This document shows positions 36,879 through 47,222 of a DNA stretch of 63,725 nucleotides, piece after piece. Source of the stretch: Bacteroidota bacterium (GTDB lineage: Bacteria; Bacteroidota; Bacteroidia; Chitinophagales; Chitinophagaceae); assembly GCA_005798905.1 (NCBI GenBank), contig SYIK01000008.1:1-63725 (forward strand). Reading direction: 5' to 3'. The position numbers and the translations under genes are program-made. The notes under the pieces are model-generated. The model had not been told where the DNA came from. It saw only the letters and a program-made list of their open reading frames with translations, and made no database searches. Within the stretch, counting starts at the first letter, position 1. Every line of letters starts with the position of its first letter.

Positions 36879-36925
36879 CGCAATTTGTTTTTTTATTCTT
36901 AACTGGCCTGAAAAAATACAACAAA

Positions 36926-39778
36926 ATGCCAAAAGATAATTCCATAAAATCTGTACTCATTATTGGATCTGGCCCCATCATTATTGGTCAGGCTTGCGAA
37001 TTTGATTATGCAGGAACACAAGCAGCAAGAAGTTTACGAGAAGAAGGTATCAAAGTAATTCTTATCAATAGCAATCCGGCAACAATCATGACGGATCCGA
37101 TGATGGCTGACAGAGTATATTTATTACCGTTGACAGTAGAAAGCATTGAAACAATTTTAGAAGAAAATGAAATTGATGCTGTATTACCAACAATGGGCGG
37201 ACAAACCGCACTCAACTTGGCAAAAGAAGCAGAGGAACTTGGATTATGGAAAAAATTTAATGTAAGATTAATTGGGGTAGATATAAAAGCAATCGATAAA
37301 GCAGAAGATCGCGAAAAATTTAGGCAGTGGATGATTGATATTGGTGTAACCGTTGCACAAGGGAAAACCGCCATTTCCTTTTTGGAAGGAAAAGAAATTG
37401 CGCAAGAAATCGGACTTCCATTAGTTATTCGTCCATCATTTACATTGGGTGGAACGGGAGGAGGGTTAATATACAATAAAACGGAATTGGACGAAGCGCT
37501 AAACCGCGGTTTGCAAGCATCTCCTATTCACGAAGTATTGGTAGAAAAAGCAATGCTTGGGTGGAAAGAATTTGAATTGGAATTGCTGCGCGATGCAAAC
37601 GATAATGTTTGCATTATTTGTACAGTAGAAAATTTTGATCCAATGGGTGTGCATACCGGCGATTCAATTACCGTTGCACCCGCAATGACATTGAGCGATA
37701 CCGGAATGCAACTCATGCGAAATACCGCAATAAAAATGATGCGCGACTTGGGAAATTTTGCAGGAGGTTGTAATGTTCAATTTGCCATGCATCCCGAAAC
37801 GGAAAAAATTATCGCCATTGAAATTAATCCAAGAGTAAGTCGTTCGTCAGCATTAGCATCCAAAGCAACTGGTTATCCTATTGCAAAAATTGCTGCCAAA
37901 CTTGCAATTGGCTACAATTTGGATGAATTGGAAAATCAAATTACAAAATCTACTTCTGCATTTTTTGAACCAGCGTTGGATTATGTAATTGTAAAAATAC
38001 CGCGCTGGAATTTTGATAAATTTAAAGGGGCCGATAGCACATTGAATTTGCAAATGAAAAGTGTAGGAGAAGTAATGGCAATTGGAAGAAGCTTTGCAGA
38101 AGCTGTTCAAAAAGCATGTCAAAGTTTGGAAAACAATGCAATTGGTTTGGGTTATTATGGTAAAAGTTTGTTGAAATCGGAAGAAATATTAGAACACATC
38201 AAAACACCAAAATGGGATCGCATTTTTAGAATTAAAGATGCATTAATGATGGGGGTAAGTGTAAACACTATTGCAAAAGCTACACAAATTGATCATTGGT
38301 TTATAAAAGAAATTCAAAAAATTTGTGTGCTGGAAAACGAGTTAGCCAAATGTAAATTAAATACGCTTTCTTCCGCATTACTGCGCGAAGCAAAAGTTCT
38401 TGGTTTTAGCGATGAACAAATAGTGAACATTATGAAAGATGGCACAGAAGATGAGTTATATGCTATTCGAAAAAAACAAAATATTACACGAGTATTTAAA
38501 ATGGTTGATACTTGTAGTGCAGAGTTTGAAGCAAAAACACCCTACTTTTATTCCACCTTTGAAACAGCATCACAAACCAATGAAGGTGCAAAATTTTCAC
38601 CACACAACGAATCAAAAATTTCGAATAAAAAGAAAGTAATCGTTCTTGGTTCTGGTCCAAACAGAATTGGACAAGGAATTGAATTCGACTATTGCTGCGT
38701 TCACGGACTATTGGCAATTAAAGAATGCGGATATGATGCCATTATGATTAATTGCAATCCAGAAACGGTAAGTACCGATTTCGACATGGCTGACAAATTG
38801 TATTTCGAGCCAGTTTATTGGGAACATATCCGCGAAATTATTGAACACGAAAAACCCGAAGGAATTATTGTGCAATTGGGCGGACAAACCGCATTGAAGC
38901 TGGCAGAAAAAATTACATCAATGGGTATTAAAATATTAGGTACCGATTTTGACAGCATGGATATTGCAGAAGATCGCGGCCGATTTTCTGACATGCTTAA
39001 AGAGCTAAACATTCCGTACCCTAATTACGGAACAGCCGAAACAGTTGATGAAGCAATTGAAGTTGCTAATAAAATCGGTTTCCCCGTTTTAGTTCGTCCA
39101 TCTTACGTATTAGGCGGTCAACGCATGCGTATTGTATTGAATAATGAAGAATTGGAAAAAGCTGTTTTAAGTTTATTGAAACATATACCTGGAAATAAAA
39201 TTTTAGTTGACCACTTCTTAGATCGTTGCCAAGAAGCTGAAATTGATGCCATTTGTGATGGAGAAAAATTTCATGTGATGGGTATCATGGAACATATTGA
39301 ACCAGCTGGTATTCATAGCGGAGATAGTAATGCTGTATTGCCTGCATTTAATCTTACGCCATTAGAAGTACAAGATATGGTTGATTACGCTAAAAAAATT
39401 TCGTTGAAATTGAAAGTAAAAGGACTCCTTAATATTCAATTTGCAATAAAGAACGGAAAGGTTTATGTTATCGAAGCTAATCCAAGAGCATCACGCACAA
39501 CTCCATTTATTGCAAAGGCATACAACAAACCTTATTTGAATTTCGCCACCAAAGTAATGCTTGGTCACCTAAAAGTCGCTGATATTCCTGAAGAAAAATT
39601 CTTGGATGGATTTGCAATTAAAGAACCTGTTTTTAGTTTTAATAAATTCCCGGGAGTAAACAAAGAGCTTGGCCCGGAAATGAAAAGCACAGGAGAAGCA
39701 ATCCGTTTCATAAAAAATCTTCGCGACCCTTATTTCCGCCAATTGTACAAAGACAGAAGCATGTATCTAAGTAAATAG
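36926..39778 (+). CDS. carB: Carbamoyl-phosphate synthase large subunit, lacking the C-terminal allosteric domain
   Basis: Makes carbamoyl phosphate from bicarbonate, ammonia and two ATP for pyrimidine and arginine synthesis. The protein has the two homologous ATP-grasp halves: ILIIGSGPIIIGQACEFDYAG-type start (residues 11-30), FDPMGVHTGDSITVAPAMTL and INPRVSRSSALASKATGYPI in the first half, then VLGSGPNRIGQGIEFDYCCV and EANPRASRTTPF in the second. It ends soon after FNKFPGVNKELGPEMKSTGE at 950 residues, about 120 short of E. coli CarB. The missing part is the MGS-like domain that binds UMP and ornithine. The small subunit is not in the window. Confidence 0.95.
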   Translation: MPKDNSIKSVLIIGSGPIIIGQACEFDYAGTQAARSLREEGIKVILINSNPATIMTDPMMADRVYLLPLTVESIETILEENEIDAVLPTMGGQTALNLAKEAEELGLWKKFNVRLIGVDIKAIDKAEDREKFRQWMIDIGVTVAQGKTAISFLEGKEIAQEIGLPLVIRPSFTLGGTGGGLIYNKTELDEALNRGLQASPIHEVLVEKAMLGWKEFELELLRDANDNVCIICTVENFDPMGVHTGDSITVAPAMTLSDTGMQLMRNTAIKMMRDLGNFAGGCNVQFAMHPETEKIIAIEINPRVSRSSALASKATGYPIAKIAAKLAIGYNLDELENQITKSTSAFFEPALDYVIVKIPRWNFDKFKGADSTLNLQMKSVGEVMAIGRSFAEAVQKACQSLENNAIGLGYYGKSLLKSEEILEHIKTPKWDRIFRIKDALMMGVSVNTIAKATQIDHWFIKEIQKICVLENELAKCKLNTLSSALLREAKVLGFSDEQIVNIMKDGTEDELYAIRKKQNITRVFKMVDTCSAEFEAKTPYFYSTFETASQTNEGAKFSPHNESKISNKKKVIVLGSGPNRIGQGIEFDYCCVHGLLAIKECGYDAIMINCNPETVSTDFDMADKLYFEPVYWEHIREIIEHEKPEGIIVQLGGQTALKLAEKITSMGIKILGTDFDSMDIAEDRGRFSDMLKELNIPYPNYGTAETVDEAIEVANKIGFPVLVRPSYVLGGQRMRIVLNNEELEKAVLSLLKHIPGNKILVDHFLDRCQEAEIDAICDGEKFHVMGIMEHIEPAGIHSGDSNAVLPAFNLTPLEVQDMVDYAKKISLKLKVKGLLNIQFAIKNGKVYVIEANPRASRTTPFIAKAYNKPYLNFATKVMLGHLKVADIPEEKFLDGFAIKEPVFSFNKFPGVNKELGPEMKSTGEAIRFIKNLRDPYFRQLYKDRSMYLSK

Positions 39779-39814
39779 CTTTAAAGAAACGAACCTACCT
39801 ATAAGTGGTATAGT

Positions 39815-39841
39815 TTGAAAAGCTTTTTTTGCCTACTTTTT
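39815..39841 (+). promoter_or_regulatory. Predicted comEC promoter
   Basis: TTG at 39815-39817 and TACTTTTT at 39834-39841 (one base from TAnnTTTG) are 16 bases apart. The box ends four bases before ATG 39846, so the message would be nearly leaderless. Confidence 0.35.
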
Positions 39842-39845
39842 CGGC

Positions 39846-41945
39846 ATGTCTCTTCACCAAGTATTTATTCCGATTTGGAAAAAAGTTCCATTTTTTCGGT
39901 TTTTATTGCCGTTAATTGTAGGAATAATTCTTGAATGGTATACTCCAATTCCACTTACAGCTTTATGGATTACACTTATTGTTTCATTAATTATTGTTTT
40001 CTTTTTTTTCTTTCTACCTTTTTTTGAACGCTATAAATTATCGACAATTGCAGGAATTGCGTTAACCACTTTTTTTATTTGTTTGGGCTCATTATTTATT
40101 TATCAAAAAAATATTTATCATAATAAAAATTGGTTTTATCATAATTACAAAAACGAAGAACAATTAGTTATAACCCTGCTTGAACCATTGATTGAAAAAG
40201 CAAAATCATTTAAAGCAAACGCTTCGGTTGATTATATTTTAATTAATTCCAACTTTAAAAAAACCAAAGGAAAAATTATAATTTATTTTCAAAAAAATTC
40301 GGTTTTGCAAAAACTGAATTATGGTTCGCAACTTGTTTTCAACAAACCGTTACAACAAATAGCCAACACCAGAAATCCTGGCGCTTTTGATTATAAACGC
40401 TACACGCAATTTCAAGGAATTACACATCAAGTCTTTTTAAAAAAAAATGAATTTGAAATTCTTCCAACAAAAAACCGACAGAAAATTGTTCAATTTATTT
40501 TCGCACTTCGAGAAAATGTGTTGTATATTTTGCGTAATAATATCAAAGGCAAACAAGAGCTCGGTCTCGCAGAAGCCTTGCTCATTGGCTACAAAGACGA
40601 TTTGGATAAATCGCTTGTTCAGTCGTATACAAATACGGGAGTGATACATGTTATTGCAATTTCAGGTTTACATATTGGAATTATTTATTGGCTTCTTGTT
40701 CAATTTTGCAGCTTACTAAAAAAGAACCGCTATTTTTTTATTCTCCAACCAATTATTATAATTACCTGTCTTTGGATTTTTAGTTTGTTGGCTGGAGCCC
40801 AACCTTCCGTAGTTCGTTCGGCTGTAATGTTCACTTTTATTGCACTTGGCACTTCTCTTTCGCGAAAAACATCCATCTTAAACAGTTTAGCACTTTCTGC
40901 ATTTTTACTATTGTGTTATAATCCTTTTTGGCTTTGGGATGTTGGTTTTCAATTATCCTATCTCGCTGTGCTGAGCATTGTACTTTTTATGCAACCCATC
41001 TATAATTGGCTCTATTTTAAAAACAAACTTTTGCAATTTATTTGGAAATTAAATGCCGTAACAATCGCTGCACAACTACTTCCACTGCCAATTAGTATTT
41101 TTTATTTTCATCAATTCCCTACTTATTTTTTGCTCTCGAATTTTGTTGCAGTTCCTTTGTCCAGCATTATTTTATTGGGCGAAATTTTTCTTTGCACAAT
41201 TTCTTTTTTCCCATTCATGGCAATAGTTTTTGGAAACTTTCTAAGCAAGTTAATTGGTGTAATGAATGGTTACATTGAAAGTGTTGAGCTGTTGCCTTTT
41301 TCAATTTTAGAAAATTTATCAATCAACATTGGACAAGTAATTTTAATATTTGCAGTAATTATTTTTAGTTGTTATTGGCTGATTGAAAAAAATAAACTTT
41401 ATTTAAAGTTAGGACTGTCGGCGCTTTTGATATTATTTATTTTACAAACAAAACAATTGATTGACACCAAAAATCAAAACAAAATAATTGTTTATAATTT
41501 ACCAAAACAAACTGCATTAGATTTTGTTCAAGGAAGAAATGTGTTTTTTATTGCAGACTCCTCCATATTTGTTGACAAAATATTTTTTAATTTTCACATT
41601 AAACCTTCCCGAATTTATAATCAAATTACACAAACAAAGTCGTTGAACAATTTTTACCAATCTGGTAATTTTATTCAATATAATAACAAACGAATTTTAA
41701 CAATTGATCGTAAGATGAAATTTAAAAAAACAAATGAAAAAACCGAACTCGATATTTTAATAGTAACAAAAAACCCGACACTATATTTTTCAGAACTTGC
41801 AAATACATTTAAAATTAAACAAGTGGTTTTTGATGGATCCAATTCTAAACCAAAAATAAATTATTGGAAAAAAGATTGTAATTCACTTCATATTCCATAT
41901 CACGATACAAATGAAAGCGGTGCTTTTGTAATGAATTTGAATTAA
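39846..41945 (+). CDS. comEC: ComEC/Rec2-family DNA uptake channel protein
   Basis: Inner-membrane protein implicated in transport of single-stranded DNA during transformation. The 699-residue protein has three N-terminal hydrophobic segments and a soluble OB-like domain (about 95-230, with NPGAFDYKRY). The competence core includes YTNTGVIHVIAISGLHIGII near 265 and LAGAQPSVVRSAVMF, surrounded by many membrane helices. The C-terminal 160 residues are soluble but lack the HxHxDH signature of the metallo-beta-lactamase domain found in longer ComEC proteins. It follows carB by 67 bases. Confidence 0.88.
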   Translation: MSLHQVFIPIWKKVPFFRFLLPLIVGIILEWYTPIPLTALWITLIVSLIIVFFFFFLPFFERYKLSTIAGIALTTFFICLGSLFIYQKNIYHNKNWFYHNYKNEEQLVITLLEPLIEKAKSFKANASVDYILINSNFKKTKGKIIIYFQKNSVLQKLNYGSQLVFNKPLQQIANTRNPGAFDYKRYTQFQGITHQVFLKKNEFEILPTKNRQKIVQFIFALRENVLYILRNNIKGKQELGLAEALLIGYKDDLDKSLVQSYTNTGVIHVIAISGLHIGIIYWLLVQFCSLLKKNRYFFILQPIIIITCLWIFSLLAGAQPSVVRSAVMFTFIALGTSLSRKTSILNSLALSAFLLLCYNPFWLWDVGFQLSYLAVLSIVLFMQPIYNWLYFKNKLLQFIWKLNAVTIAAQLLPLPISIFYFHQFPTYFLLSNFVAVPLSSIILLGEIFLCTISFFPFMAIVFGNFLSKLIGVMNGYIESVELLPFSILENLSINIGQVILIFAVIIFSCYWLIEKNKLYLKLGLSALLILFILQTKQLIDTKNQNKIIVYNLPKQTALDFVQGRNVFFIADSSIFVDKIFFNFHIKPSRIYNQITQTKSLNNFYQSGNFIQYNNKRILTIDRKMKFKKTNEKTELDILIVTKNPTLYFSELANTFKIKQVVFDGSNSKPKINYWKKDCNSLHIPYHDTNESGAFVMNLN

Positions 41946-41986
41946 TTAACTTTGGAAAATTCTTTACCTATCAAACTCCCTTTTAA

Positions 41987-43522
41987 ATGGAAAAAAAAAT
42001 AAACGCTGCTCTTATTTCCGTTTTTAATAAAGATAATTTAGCTCCTCTTTTAAACTTGTTGCAAGAACAAAATGTTACTTTATATTCAACAGGTGGAACA
42101 CAGCAGTATATTGAAAAATTAGGCCTTGCTGTAATTCCTGTTGAAAACCTAACAAACTATCCATCCGTTTTAGGCGGAAGAGTAAAAACACTGCACCCGT
42201 CTGTATTTGGTGGTATTTTGGGAAGAAGAGATAATGAAGTTGATTTACAAGAAATGAAAAAATTTAATATTCCGGAAATTGATTTAGTCATTGTTGATTT
42301 ATACCCCTTCGAAGAAACAGTTGCCTCTACCAATGATGAAAAATTGATTATTGAAAAAATTGATATTGGCGGCCCGTCGATGATAAGAGCAGCTGCAAAA
42401 AATTTTAAAGACACTTGCGTTATTGCATCAAAAGAAGACTATAATTTATTAGAAGAAATACTTCGTAAACAAAACGGATCAACAAGTATTGAACAAAGAA
42501 AAATGTTTGCGGCAAATGCTTTTGAAATTATTGCACATTACGATTTAGTTATTTCAAAATATTTCAACCCGACTGAAGGAAACTTTTTTCAAGACTCAAT
42601 TGTCAAGCGCAATCCAATGCGTTATGGAGAAAATCCACACCAATTCGGAGTATTTTATGGCAATCTTTCTGCGCTATTTGAACAACTAAATGGCAAAGAT
42701 CTTTCTTACAATAATTTGGTGGATGTTGATGCAGCCATTCAATTGATTGCAGAATTTGGCATAAATCAAGAAAAAAATAATTCAACTTTTGCAATAATAA
42801 AACACACGAATGTTTGTGGAATAGCGCAACGGGACACAGTAAAAGAAAGCTGGAATTCCGCACTGGCAGGAGATTCTGAAAGTGCATTTGGTGGTGTTTT
42901 AATTTGTAATCAATCTATAAATAAAGAAACAGCAGAAGCAATTAGTGAAATATTTTTTGAAGTATTGATTGCTACAAATTTTGACGAAGATGCTTTGCAA
43001 ATTTTAAAAACGAAAAAAAATAGGATTCTTTTGAAATTAAATTCAGCTAATGATTTGAATTTTTCTACTTCCTATAAATCTTTATTAAACGGCGTACTCT
43101 TGCAACAAAAAGACGAAGGCAATTATGAATTATTAAAAGAAGTTGGCGGAAGAACAACAACAGCAAATGAACATGAAGATCTTTTGTTTGCAAATATTGT
43201 TTGTAAACATTTAAAAAGCAATGCCATCGCCATTGTAAAAAATAAACAATTGATTGGAAAAGGTTGTGGCCAAACAAGTCGCATCGATTCATTGCGACAA
43301 GCAATTGAAAAATCAAAACAATTTAAGTTTAGTTTGGAAAACAGTGTGCTGGCAAGTGATGCATTTTTTCCTTTTGATGATTGTGTGAAACTGAGCCATG
43401 CTTGCGGCATTGCTGCATTTATCCAACCAGGCGGATCGGTTCGCGACAAAGACTCCATTACCTATTGTGTTGAAAATAATTTAGCAATGTTATTGACAAA
43501 CAAAAGACATTTTAAACATTAA
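41987..43522 (+). CDS. purH: Bifunctional AICAR transformylase / IMP cyclohydrolase
   Basis: Last two steps of de novo IMP synthesis. The 511-residue protein has the N-terminal MGS-type cyclohydrolase domain (ALISVFNKDNL, YSTGGTQQYIEKLG, VKTLHPSVFGGILGRR) and the C-terminal transformylase domain with RYGENPHQFGVFYG, IIKHTNVCGIA, the DSESAFGGVLICN block and AFFPFDDCVKLSHACGIAAF-type end (quoted in part). Length is normal. It starts 41 bases after comEC and is followed by an EamA transporter after 21 bases. Confidence 0.96.
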   Translation: MEKKINAALISVFNKDNLAPLLNLLQEQNVTLYSTGGTQQYIEKLGLAVIPVENLTNYPSVLGGRVKTLHPSVFGGILGRRDNEVDLQEMKKFNIPEIDLVIVDLYPFEETVASTNDEKLIIEKIDIGGPSMIRAAAKNFKDTCVIASKEDYNLLEEILRKQNGSTSIEQRKMFAANAFEIIAHYDLVISKYFNPTEGNFFQDSIVKRNPMRYGENPHQFGVFYGNLSALFEQLNGKDLSYNNLVDVDAAIQLIAEFGINQEKNNSTFAIIKHTNVCGIAQRDTVKESWNSALAGDSESAFGGVLICNQSINKETAEAISEIFFEVLIATNFDEDALQILKTKKNRILLKLNSANDLNFSTSYKSLLNGVLLQQKDEGNYELLKEVGGRTTTANEHEDLLFANIVCKHLKSNAIAIVKNKQLIGKGCGQTSRIDSLRQAIEKSKQFKFSLENSVLASDAFFPFDDCVKLSHACGIAAFIQPGGSVRDKDSITYCVENNLAMLLTNKRHFKH

Positions 43523-43543
43523 TGTTTTAAAATAAATTTAGTA

Positions 43544-44494
43544 TTGAAAAAATCTTCGCAGCATTTTGAATCTTCAATAAAGAGAAAAAAAACAAAAGCG
43601 TTTTTGGCATTAGCATTAGTTTCTTTATTGTGGGGAACCACTTGGCTTGCTTCAAAGAAAGGCGTACAATACATGCCAGGTTTGGAATTGGCGGGAATAA
43701 GGCAATTGATTGGAGGGTTGTGTTATGTAATTTATTTTTTAGCAATCGGTACCAAATTGCCCAAAGGAAAAGAATGGACTCATGTTTTGATATTAAGTTT
43801 TTTAAGTTTTGTTATTAGTAACGGGTTTAGTACTTGGGGTTTAAAATATATTTCTGCCGGACTCGGTTCAATCATTGGAGCCATTTTTCCCTTGTGGTTG
43901 GTATTGATTAGTTTGTTTTCTTCAAAAGCGCGGATACCAACAAAAGCCATTGTGGGCTTGGTTTTTGGGTTTGGAGGTGTTTGTGTAATTTTTTACGAAC
44001 ATTTAAAAGATTTTTTAAATGTTGATTTTCAATTTGGAATTTTACTTTCGTTAATTGCAACATGGAGTTGGGCTTTTAGTACACTTTATACAAAAAAGCA
44101 AGCAGCACATTTCAACCCGTATTTTAGTTTGGGTTTACAAATGGTTATTTCGGGAATTGTACTTTTTAATATTTCGGTTACCGATGTAAACTATCTTTCA
44201 ATCAATGCGATTCCTTGGCAATCGTGGGCTGCAATCGGCTACCTTGTTGTATTTGGCTCCATCGTTTCTTTTATTTGTTATTTATACGCACTGCAAAATT
44301 TACCAACCGAACAGGCTTCTATTTATGCATACTTGAATCCGGTTGTAGCTGTGCTTTTGGGTTCGTTTTTATTTAATGAAAAATTGACGATTTTTATTAC
44401 AATCGGCGGGTTGATTACTTTGTTGGGCGTTTATTTAGTAAGCAAAGCATTTAAAATTTCGAATAAAGAAATGCCCGAAACGGAAGGTGTTTAA
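43544..44494 (+). CDS. EamA/DMT-family transporter
   Basis: Inner-membrane protein of 316 residues with about ten hydrophobic segments in two EamA repeats. Landmarks are LVSLLWGTTWLASKKGVQYM near the start, FVISNGFSTWGLKYISAGLG, and in the second half LPTEQASIYAYLNPVVAVLLG followed by GGLITLLGVYLV. The substrate cannot be inferred. The start is TTG 43544, preceding a short basic N-terminus. Its stop overlaps the convergent deacetylase-like gene by four bases (TTAA). Confidence 0.88.
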   Translation: MKKSSQHFESSIKRKKTKAFLALALVSLLWGTTWLASKKGVQYMPGLELAGIRQLIGGLCYVIYFLAIGTKLPKGKEWTHVLILSFLSFVISNGFSTWGLKYISAGLGSIIGAIFPLWLVLISLFSSKARIPTKAIVGLVFGFGGVCVIFYEHLKDFLNVDFQFGILLSLIATWSWAFSTLYTKKQAAHFNPYFSLGLQMVISGIVLFNISVTDVNYLSINAIPWQSWAAIGYLVVFGSIVSFICYLYALQNLPTEQASIYAYLNPVVAVLLGSFLFNEKLTIFITIGGLITLLGVYLVSKAFKISNKEMPETEGV

Positions 44495-45792
44495 TTTTTT
44501 ATTGAACAAATAAATTGTTCAAATTTTTCTTTCCAACCCTTATAGAATTCTTCAGTTCCCAAATAATTATTATGTGCAATAAATATTAATTGACCGTTTA
44601 CTGCTTTTACTTCTTTAAAATAAGATTGCATTTCTTCGGTCGCTTTTTCAATTGTTAGTTTTTGTTGGTGAAAAAAAGTTGCGTCCATCAAACAAAACGG
44701 ATGAAGTTTTAACGAGGAAATATTTTCATTTTGTAAATCATACCAAAAAAATGAAGAAGCAACGGATGCTCTAAAACCATTGGTGGTGCCGTAACCCATG
44801 GAATAGTCGTCAGTAATTCCAGTTTCTTGTAAATCGCGAAATGTTTGCGGCAATGAAAAACGTAAATAGTGTTGCCGCGAAGCTCTCGGTTTTTTTTTCG
44901 TAATTGTTTCAAGCGTATTTATTTCATTTTGTAGCAATTTTTTATCGTCGCCAGTTTGCCAAGAAGGATGAATGCCGAAAAAATATTTTTGCGACAAACG
45001 ATAAATTAATTTTTGCAATGCATTCGCAGTTGGTAAAATATTTTTATCCCTTCTTCCATTTTTGGAAGCGACAAGAAAAAAATAAATAGGATGGAGCGCA
45101 TATTTTTCATTTAATTCATCCATCCAAGAAAATGAATCGTAAGGGTCATCTTTTGTGACAATCAACACTTTTATTCTTTTATAAATATTGTTCCACTGTC
45201 CTAAATAAATTGCTTTTGCAATTGCACCTACAGTTCGCCACCAACTTTTGTGTAAATAAGCAAACGCTTCATCTATATCGTATGTGAGTAAAAAACTAAA
45301 CTCGTGTTTGGCAAATTGATGCGTTGGAAATTTTTGTTGAATTGTTTTTTTAAAATCTTCAATCCAAATATTTACAAGAGGGTGGTGCAAAAAATTTTCT
45401 TTGAAAGCAAGTGAGTTTTCGTGCGCATAGCGCCCGTATTTATCTTTTTGATGCGGATAATATTCTTCGTAGCGACTCAGCAAATAAAAACTTGCGGCAA
45501 AAATATCAAAGGGATAATCGCCGTTGGTTTTAAAAAATGCTTTGCAATTTTCAATTTGGAAACAAGCAATTTTTTGTTCGGTGATTTCCGATTCAAATAA
45601 AAGAGAAACATTTTCTATTCTAAATTCATTCGTACAAATAGGTGTGTTGCTGTAATTTATTTTTAACCCTTCGTAGTTGAAGAAATAGTTTTTATCTGAG
45701 GTTATTTCAAAGTTTTTATCACCAATTTCATTGCCGATAAAATTAGAAATATAAGTTAGCCGAGGCGAAGTAGTATTTGTAAAAAGAAGCAC
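44491..45792 (-). CDS. Polysaccharide deacetylase-like protein (DUF7033 type)
   Basis: 433 residues from a GTG start. An N-terminal domain of about 125 residues containing PFDIFAASFYLLSRYEEY and a KDKYGRYAHE segment precedes a deacetylase-like barrel with FSFLLTYDIDEAFAYLHKS (TYDID as the metal-binding start), GIHPSWQT, RQHYLRFSLPQTF and LHPFCLMDATFF. This two-part layout is common in Bacteroidota. Its substrate is unknown; cell-surface glycan is a guess. It starts 12 bases after lutB, so it is likely in the same transcript. Confidence 0.8.
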   Translation of the reverse strand: MLLFTNTTSPRLTYISNFIGNEIGDKNFEITSDKNYFFNYEGLKINYSNTPICTNEFRIENVSLLFESEITEQKIACFQIENCKAFFKTNGDYPFDIFAASFYLLSRYEEYYPHQKDKYGRYAHENSLAFKENFLHHPLVNIWIEDFKKTIQQKFPTHQFAKHEFSFLLTYDIDEAFAYLHKSWWRTVGAIAKAIYLGQWNNIYKRIKVLIVTKDDPYDSFSWMDELNEKYALHPIYFFLVASKNGRRDKNILPTANALQKLIYRLSQKYFFGIHPSWQTGDDKKLLQNEINTLETITKKKPRASRQHYLRFSLPQTFRDLQETGITDDYSMGYGTTNGFRASVASSFFWYDLQNENISSLKLHPFCLMDATFFHQQKLTIEKATEEMQSYFKEVKAVNGQLIFIAHNNYLGTEEFYKGWKEKFEQFICSIKN

Positions 45793-45804
45793 GGGTAAAT
45801 TTAA

Positions 45805-47184
45805 TTATCTATCTCCGTATTTTTCGCGCCACAATTGATTAAAAGATTTTTTCGGAAAATCCAGTGGTGCACGATGCTCTGTCCACTTTTTTAAAAGTTT
45901 ATTTACAAATTGGTTTTTTAGTTTGGCATTTCCAAAATTCATGATGCGACGATTGAGCATTGCTTGTTTCCAAAATTTCCATACGGTTCTTTCGACCAAG
46001 TCCGTGTGGCCTTCATCTACAGCTTCGTGCCGATTTTCCAACAACAACTCGTGCAATTTTATTTTTACAGAACAAACTTCTGAACAACTTCCACAAAGTG
46101 AAGAGGCATGACTTAAATGTTTCCACTCTCCTTTGTCTTTTAAATGCGGTGTAATTACAGAACCAATCGGTCCGCTGTAAGTAGATTCGTAAGCATGACC
46201 GCCAATATTTTTATACACCGGACAAGTATTTAAGCAGGCACCGCATCGAATACAGTATAAACTTTCTCTGAGTTTTTCATTTGCCAAAATGTTCGTTCTT
46301 CCGTTGTCGAGCAAAATCACATACATATCTTCGGGTCCGTCGGTTTCACCTTCTTGCCTTGCACCAGTAACAATTGTATTATAAACTGTAATTTTTTGTC
46401 CCGTGCCGTAAGTAGCCAATAATGGCCAAAACAAGGCAAGATCATTTATGGATGGAACCATTTTTTCGATGCCAACAATTACAATGTGAGTTTTTGGCAT
46501 GGAGCAACTCAGTCGCGCATTTCCTTCGTTTTCTGTAATTGCAATGCCGCCAATATCTGCAATAATAAAATTTGCACCAGTAACCCCTATTTCAGCTTCT
46601 GTATATTTTTTTCTTAGAATTTGTCGAGCAACAAGTGTTAACTCTTGCGGAGTAAGTGATGGATCGGTTCCTAATTTTTCTGCAAAAAGTTTTGCAACAT
46701 CCTCTTTGCTTTTGTGCATTGCCGGTGTCACAATATGATAGGGTGTTTCTCCATCCAATTGCTGAATGTATTCGCCCAAATCTGTTTCGATACTTTGAAC
46801 GCCTTGTTTTTCTAAATAAGCATTGAGGTGAATTTCTTCCGTAACCATACTTTTGCTTTTCACCAATGTTTTGCAATTTTTGGCTTCGCAAATTTTTCCA
46901 ACTGCTTCCAATGCTTGTTGCGCATCATCTGCCCAAATAACATTTACGCCTCTGCGCGTAGCATTTTCCTCAAAATCTTGAAGCAATTCCCCGAGATTTT
47001 CAATAGCTTTCCATTTTATATTTTTTGCTTTTTCTCGCGCCAGTTCAAGATCGTAAAACTGTTGTTTGCCTTGAGGAACAACCGCATTGTATTTGCCAAT
47101 ATTAAAATTGAGTTTGCGCCGATGTTCTTTGTCAGCCGTTTTGATGGAACTTTTTGCAATAAACGATTCGCTGTGTTGAGACAT
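45805..47184 (-). CDS. lutB: Lactate utilization iron-sulfur protein LutB
   Basis: 459 residues of the LutB/YkgF family. A LUD-like domain in the first 300 residues (VIWADDAQQALEAV, KSKSMVTEEI, GVTGANFIIADIGGIAITENEGN in part) is followed by two Fe-S cluster motifs, CIRCGACLNTCPVY near 310 and CGSCSEVCSVKI near 355. LutB acts with LutA and LutC in L-lactate oxidation. LutC is in a different operon 14 kb away and LutA is absent from the window. Downstream is the deacetylase-like gene. Confidence 0.92.
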   Translation of the reverse strand: MSQHSESFIAKSSIKTADKEHRRKLNFNIGKYNAVVPQGKQQFYDLELAREKAKNIKWKAIENLGELLQDFEENATRRGVNVIWADDAQQALEAVGKICEAKNCKTLVKSKSMVTEEIHLNAYLEKQGVQSIETDLGEYIQQLDGETPYHIVTPAMHKSKEDVAKLFAEKLGTDPSLTPQELTLVARQILRKKYTEAEIGVTGANFIIADIGGIAITENEGNARLSCSMPKTHIVIVGIEKMVPSINDLALFWPLLATYGTGQKITVYNTIVTGARQEGETDGPEDMYVILLDNGRTNILANEKLRESLYCIRCGACLNTCPVYKNIGGHAYESTYSGPIGSVITPHLKDKGEWKHLSHASSLCGSCSEVCSVKIKLHELLLENRHEAVDEGHTDLVERTVWKFWKQAMLNRRIMNFGNAKLKNQFVNKLLKKWTEHRAPLDFPKKSFNQLWREKYGDR

Positions 47185-47222
47185 AAAACAAATTTAAGCT
47201 CTTCAAGCCCGCTTTTTAAAAC

